In this document: one piece after another, positions 6,118 to 7,629 of the stretch | How positions within the stretch are numbered: position 1 is the stretch's first letter | How the letters are laid out: each line of letters begins with the position of its first letter | From: an uncultured Clostridia bacterium | GTDB lineage: Bacteria; Bacillota; Clostridia; UBA1381 | DNA length: 7,629 nucleotides | Assembly: GCA_910578235.1 (NCBI GenBank) | Contig: CAJTPP010000087.1 | Span: forward strand, 1 to 7,629 | Reading direction: 5' to 3' | Made by a program: the position numbers and the translations under genes | Notes under the pieces: generated by a model | Told to the model about the DNA's origin: nothing | The model's database searches: none | What the model saw: only the letters and a program-made list of their open reading frames with translations

Positions 6118-6133
6118 GTCGAATTATATCGAC
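6118..6133 (-). promoter_or_regulatory. Palindrome at the 5' end of the SASP mRNA
   Basis: GTCGA (6118-6122) and TCGAC (6129-6133) are perfect inverted repeats separated by six A/T bases. They lie just downstream of the predicted SASP transcription start, so the transcript would begin with a small hairpin, a known way to stabilise mRNA in spore-formers. An operator site is the alternative. The function is inferred. Confidence 0.35.
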
Positions 6134-6141
6134 TACACTAC

Positions 6142-6171
6142 TATTTTGTACACAGACAAAAATAATATTCA
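6142..6171 (-). promoter_or_regulatory. Sigma-G-type promoter of the SASP gene
   Basis: On the minus strand TGAATA (6166-6171) is followed after exactly 17 bases by CAAAATA (6142-6148). The Bacillus sigma-G consensus is TGAATA and CATnnTA with 17-18 bases between, so the -35 box matches fully and the -10 box at all but one fixed position. Transcription would start near 6135, giving a leader of about 67 bases. Forespore expression fits the SASP family. Confidence 0.65.
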
Positions 6172-6206
6172 AAAATGTTATTAGTAATATTTAACTATTT
6201 AAAATA

Positions 6207-6235
6207 TTGAAAAAAAAGTCGAATGGTGTTATACT
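6207..6235 (+). promoter_or_regulatory. Extended -10 sigma-A promoter of the CLC operon
   Basis: TTGAAA (6207-6212), a 17-base spacer ending TGT, and TATACT (6230-6235) form a good vegetative promoter with an extended -10 (TGn-TATACT). The start would be near 6242, giving a leader of about 44 bases before the ATG at 6286. It lies back-to-back with the SASP sigma-G promoter, so the CLC gene is expected to be expressed in growing cells. Confidence 0.75.
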
Positions 6236-6246
6236 GTAAACGTAGT

Positions 6247-6265
6247 TTATTTATTATGTAAATAA
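6247..6265 (+). repeat. AT-only hairpin in the CLC gene leader
   Basis: TTATTTA (6247-6253) and TAAATAA (6259-6265) are perfect inverted repeats around a 5-base loop, right after the predicted transcription start and a few bases before the ribosome binding site. All stem pairs are A-T, so stability is low. It could be an operator half-site pair or chance. Confidence 0.3.
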
Positions 6266-6285
6266 TATTGGGGAAGGGATTTGAA

Positions 6286-7551
6286 ATGATAAAAGAGATT
6301 ATTAAAATGAAGCTGAAAAGCGCGTCCGAATATATGCGCGTATTCCTTAAATGGGCGCTTATATCTATAATAATAGGCGCTGTCGGCGGAGTTGTGGGCG
6401 CGCTGTTTCATCAGAGCGTATCTTATGCGAACACGATTTTTTCAAAATATGATATGTTAATACTTCTTATGCCTTTCGGCGGATTATTAATAATTGCTAT
6501 GTATAAGAAGTGTAATATGCTTCAGAACAGAGGCACAGACAGCGTCATTGAGTCAATAAGAAACGGAAAGAGCGTGCCGTTCTCGCTTGCTCCTCTGATT
6601 TTTATAAGCACTGTAATCACGCATCTTCTCGGAGGAAGCGCGGGGCGGGAAGGAGCTGCTTTGCAGCTCGGCGGCAGTATAGGAAGCAATATCGGAAAGC
6701 TGTTCCGTATAGACAAAAAAGACATGTATATGGTAATTATGTGCGGCATGAGCGGGGTATTTTCCGCGCTTTTCGGCACGCCGATAACGGCGGCGTTTTT
6801 CGCGCTTGGTATTTCCAGCGTCGGCATAATGCTGTATTCCGGACTTGTACCTTGTCTTATGTCCTCGCTTACGGCGTATCTGATAACTATGCTTGCGAAA
6901 ATTGAGCCGACGCATTTTGAGCTTATTTTCGTTCCTCCCGCCAATGTTCTGACAATTCTGCGCACTATTCTTATAGCTATATTATGCGCGGAGTTGAGTA
7001 TAATCTTCTGTACAGTTATGCACTATACAGGCAGATATCTCAAAATTTGGTTTAAAAATCCTTATATTCGTATTTTTGTCGGAGGTTTGACCGTTATTGC
7101 CCTTACTTATATTACAGGCACGCGCGATTATAACGGTTCAGGAATGAATATTGTAGAAAACGCTCTGCTGGAGGGACAAGCTGACAACTGGGCGTGGGTT
7201 TTAAAAATTATTTTTACGGCTATAACGATAGGAGCGGGATTTAAGGGCGGAGAAATTGTCCCGACATTTTTTATCGGAGCGACTTTCGGCTGCGCTTTGG
7301 GCAGACTGATCGGTTTTCCCGCCGGCTTCGGCGCGGCGGTGGGAATGATTTCCATGTTTTGCGGGGTTTTGAATTGCCCTGTTGCCGCTCTGATACTCAG
7401 CATAGAGCTTTTCGGCTCGGAAGGTTTTATTCTTTTCGCTATAGCTTCCGGAGTAAGCTACATGCTGTCAGGTTATTACGGACTGTACAGCAGTCAGAAA
7501 ATAGTTTATTCAAAGCTCAGAAACGAATATATAAACGCTGATACAAAATAA
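6286..7551 (+). CDS. CLC family anion channel or antiporter, divergent (fluoride-CLC-like) branch
   Basis: A 421-residue membrane protein of the voltage-gated chloride channel family (PF00654). It is hydrophobic throughout, has the usual CLC core length and lacks C-terminal CBS domains. The second signature is clear: GGSAGREGAALQLGGSIG at 116-133, with Glu122 in the place of the gating glutamate. The first signature (GSGIP in E. coli ClcA) is replaced by RGTDSVIESI near 82-91, and the third (GxFxP) by GFKGGEIVP at 318-326. These resemble the branch that includes bacterial fluoride/proton CLC antiporters, but chloride or another anion cannot be excluded. The frame extends to TTG at 6268; I chose ATG 6286 because AAGGGA lies 6 bases before it. 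No fluoride riboswitch is visible in the leader. A PF06541-type gene follows 14 bases downstream. Confidence 0.9.
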   Translation: MIKEIIKMKLKSASEYMRVFLKWALISIIIGAVGGVVGALFHQSVSYANTIFSKYDMLILLMPFGGLLIIAMYKKCNMLQNRGTDSVIESIRNGKSVPFSLAPLIFISTVITHLLGGSAGREGAALQLGGSIGSNIGKLFRIDKKDMYMVIMCGMSGVFSALFGTPITAAFFALGISSVGIMLYSGLVPCLMSSLTAYLITMLAKIEPTHFELIFVPPANVLTILRTILIAILCAELSIIFCTVMHYTGRYLKIWFKNPYIRIFVGGLTVIALTYITGTRDYNGSGMNIVENALLEGQADNWAWVLKIIFTAITIGAGFKGGEIVPTFFIGATFGCALGRLIGFPAGFGAAVGMISMFCGVLNCPVAALILSIELFGSEGFILFAIASGVSYMLSGYYGLYSSQKIVYSKLRNEYINADTK

Positions 7552-7565
7552 AGGAGATTATAGAT

Positions 7566-7629
7566 ATGATTTGGGGATATTCATTTTATGAGCTTATATG
7601 CCTGTTTTTCATCTATGCCTTTCTCGGCT
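7566..7629 (+). CDS. N-terminus of a PF06541-type (putative ABC-transporter type IV) membrane protein, cut by the window end
   Basis: Only the first 21 residues are present: MIWGYSFYELICLFFIYAFLG. The pattern FYEL-x5-(I/Y)-x-FLG at the N-terminus recalls PF06541 membrane proteins (putative ABC-transporter type IV/CmpB), which in Clostridia usually continue GWxxEV. AAAGGAG lies about 9 bases before the ATG, and the gene starts 14 bases after the CLC stop, so both are likely in one operon. The role of this family is not established. The family call rests on a short stretch and is tentative; the presence of a gene is well supported. Confidence 0.6.
   Translation, partial: MIWGYSFYELICLFFIYAFLG

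Noticed and set aside
6236..6285. Fluoride riboswitch upstream of the CLC gene
   Set aside because: The leader is too short and AT-rich and lacks the conserved GGNGAUGG and pseudoknot segments.
6268..6285. CLC start at TTG 6268
   Set aside because: The codon precedes the GGGGAAGGGA ribosome binding site, which fits the ATG at 6286.

Overview
The window looks like chromosomal DNA from an endospore-forming Bacillota, most likely an anaerobic Clostridia member (Lachnospirales/Oscillospirales-like; this rank is inference). The reasons are four sporulation or germination genes close together (sleB, ypeB, spoIIR and an alpha/beta-type SASP), AGGAGG-type ribosome binding sites, moderate-to-low GC with heavy use of ATA for isoleucine, and typical clostridial families (MATE, TfoX_N, a divergent CLC, a PF06541 protein). 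I see no mobile element, phage gene, CRISPR array, tRNA or rRNA.

Layout from left to right. Bases 1-129 are AT-rich and hold only ambiguous edge reading frames. On the minus strand, 130-1461 encodes a MATE exporter. Upstream of it on the same strand is a metK-tfoX pair (metK 1906-3090, TfoX_N protein 1596-1904) with a one-base gap, a strong sigma-A promoter before metK and an intrinsic terminator after tfoX. The MATE gene probably starts transcription from a promoter that overlaps this terminator. Further upstream, also on the minus strand, is the sleB-ypeB bicistron (cortex-lytic enzyme and its partner). A 124-bp divergent region separates it from spoIIR on the plus strand. spoIIR converges on a small SASP gene, with a strong hairpin terminator between them. 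A second divergent region (6069-6285) carries a good sigma-G-type promoter for the SASP gene and a good extended -10 sigma-A promoter for a CLC family gene on the plus strand. The right edge cuts off the start of a PF06541-type membrane protein in the CLC operon.

How the genes work together. About 2.9 kb (3199-6068) forms a forespore gene island. By family knowledge, SpoIIR signals from the forespore to activate pro-sigma-E in the mother cell, the SASP coats and protects spore DNA, and SleB with YpeB are packed in the spore to break down cortex peptidoglycan at germination. The flanks are housekeeping (S-adenosylmethionine synthesis) and membrane transport genes.

I found no convincing undescribed system. 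The points most worth checking are the CLC protein with non-canonical selectivity-filter motifs, the minimal SleB without a peptidoglycan-binding domain, the tight coupling of tfoX to metK, and the terminator/promoter overlap before the MATE gene.
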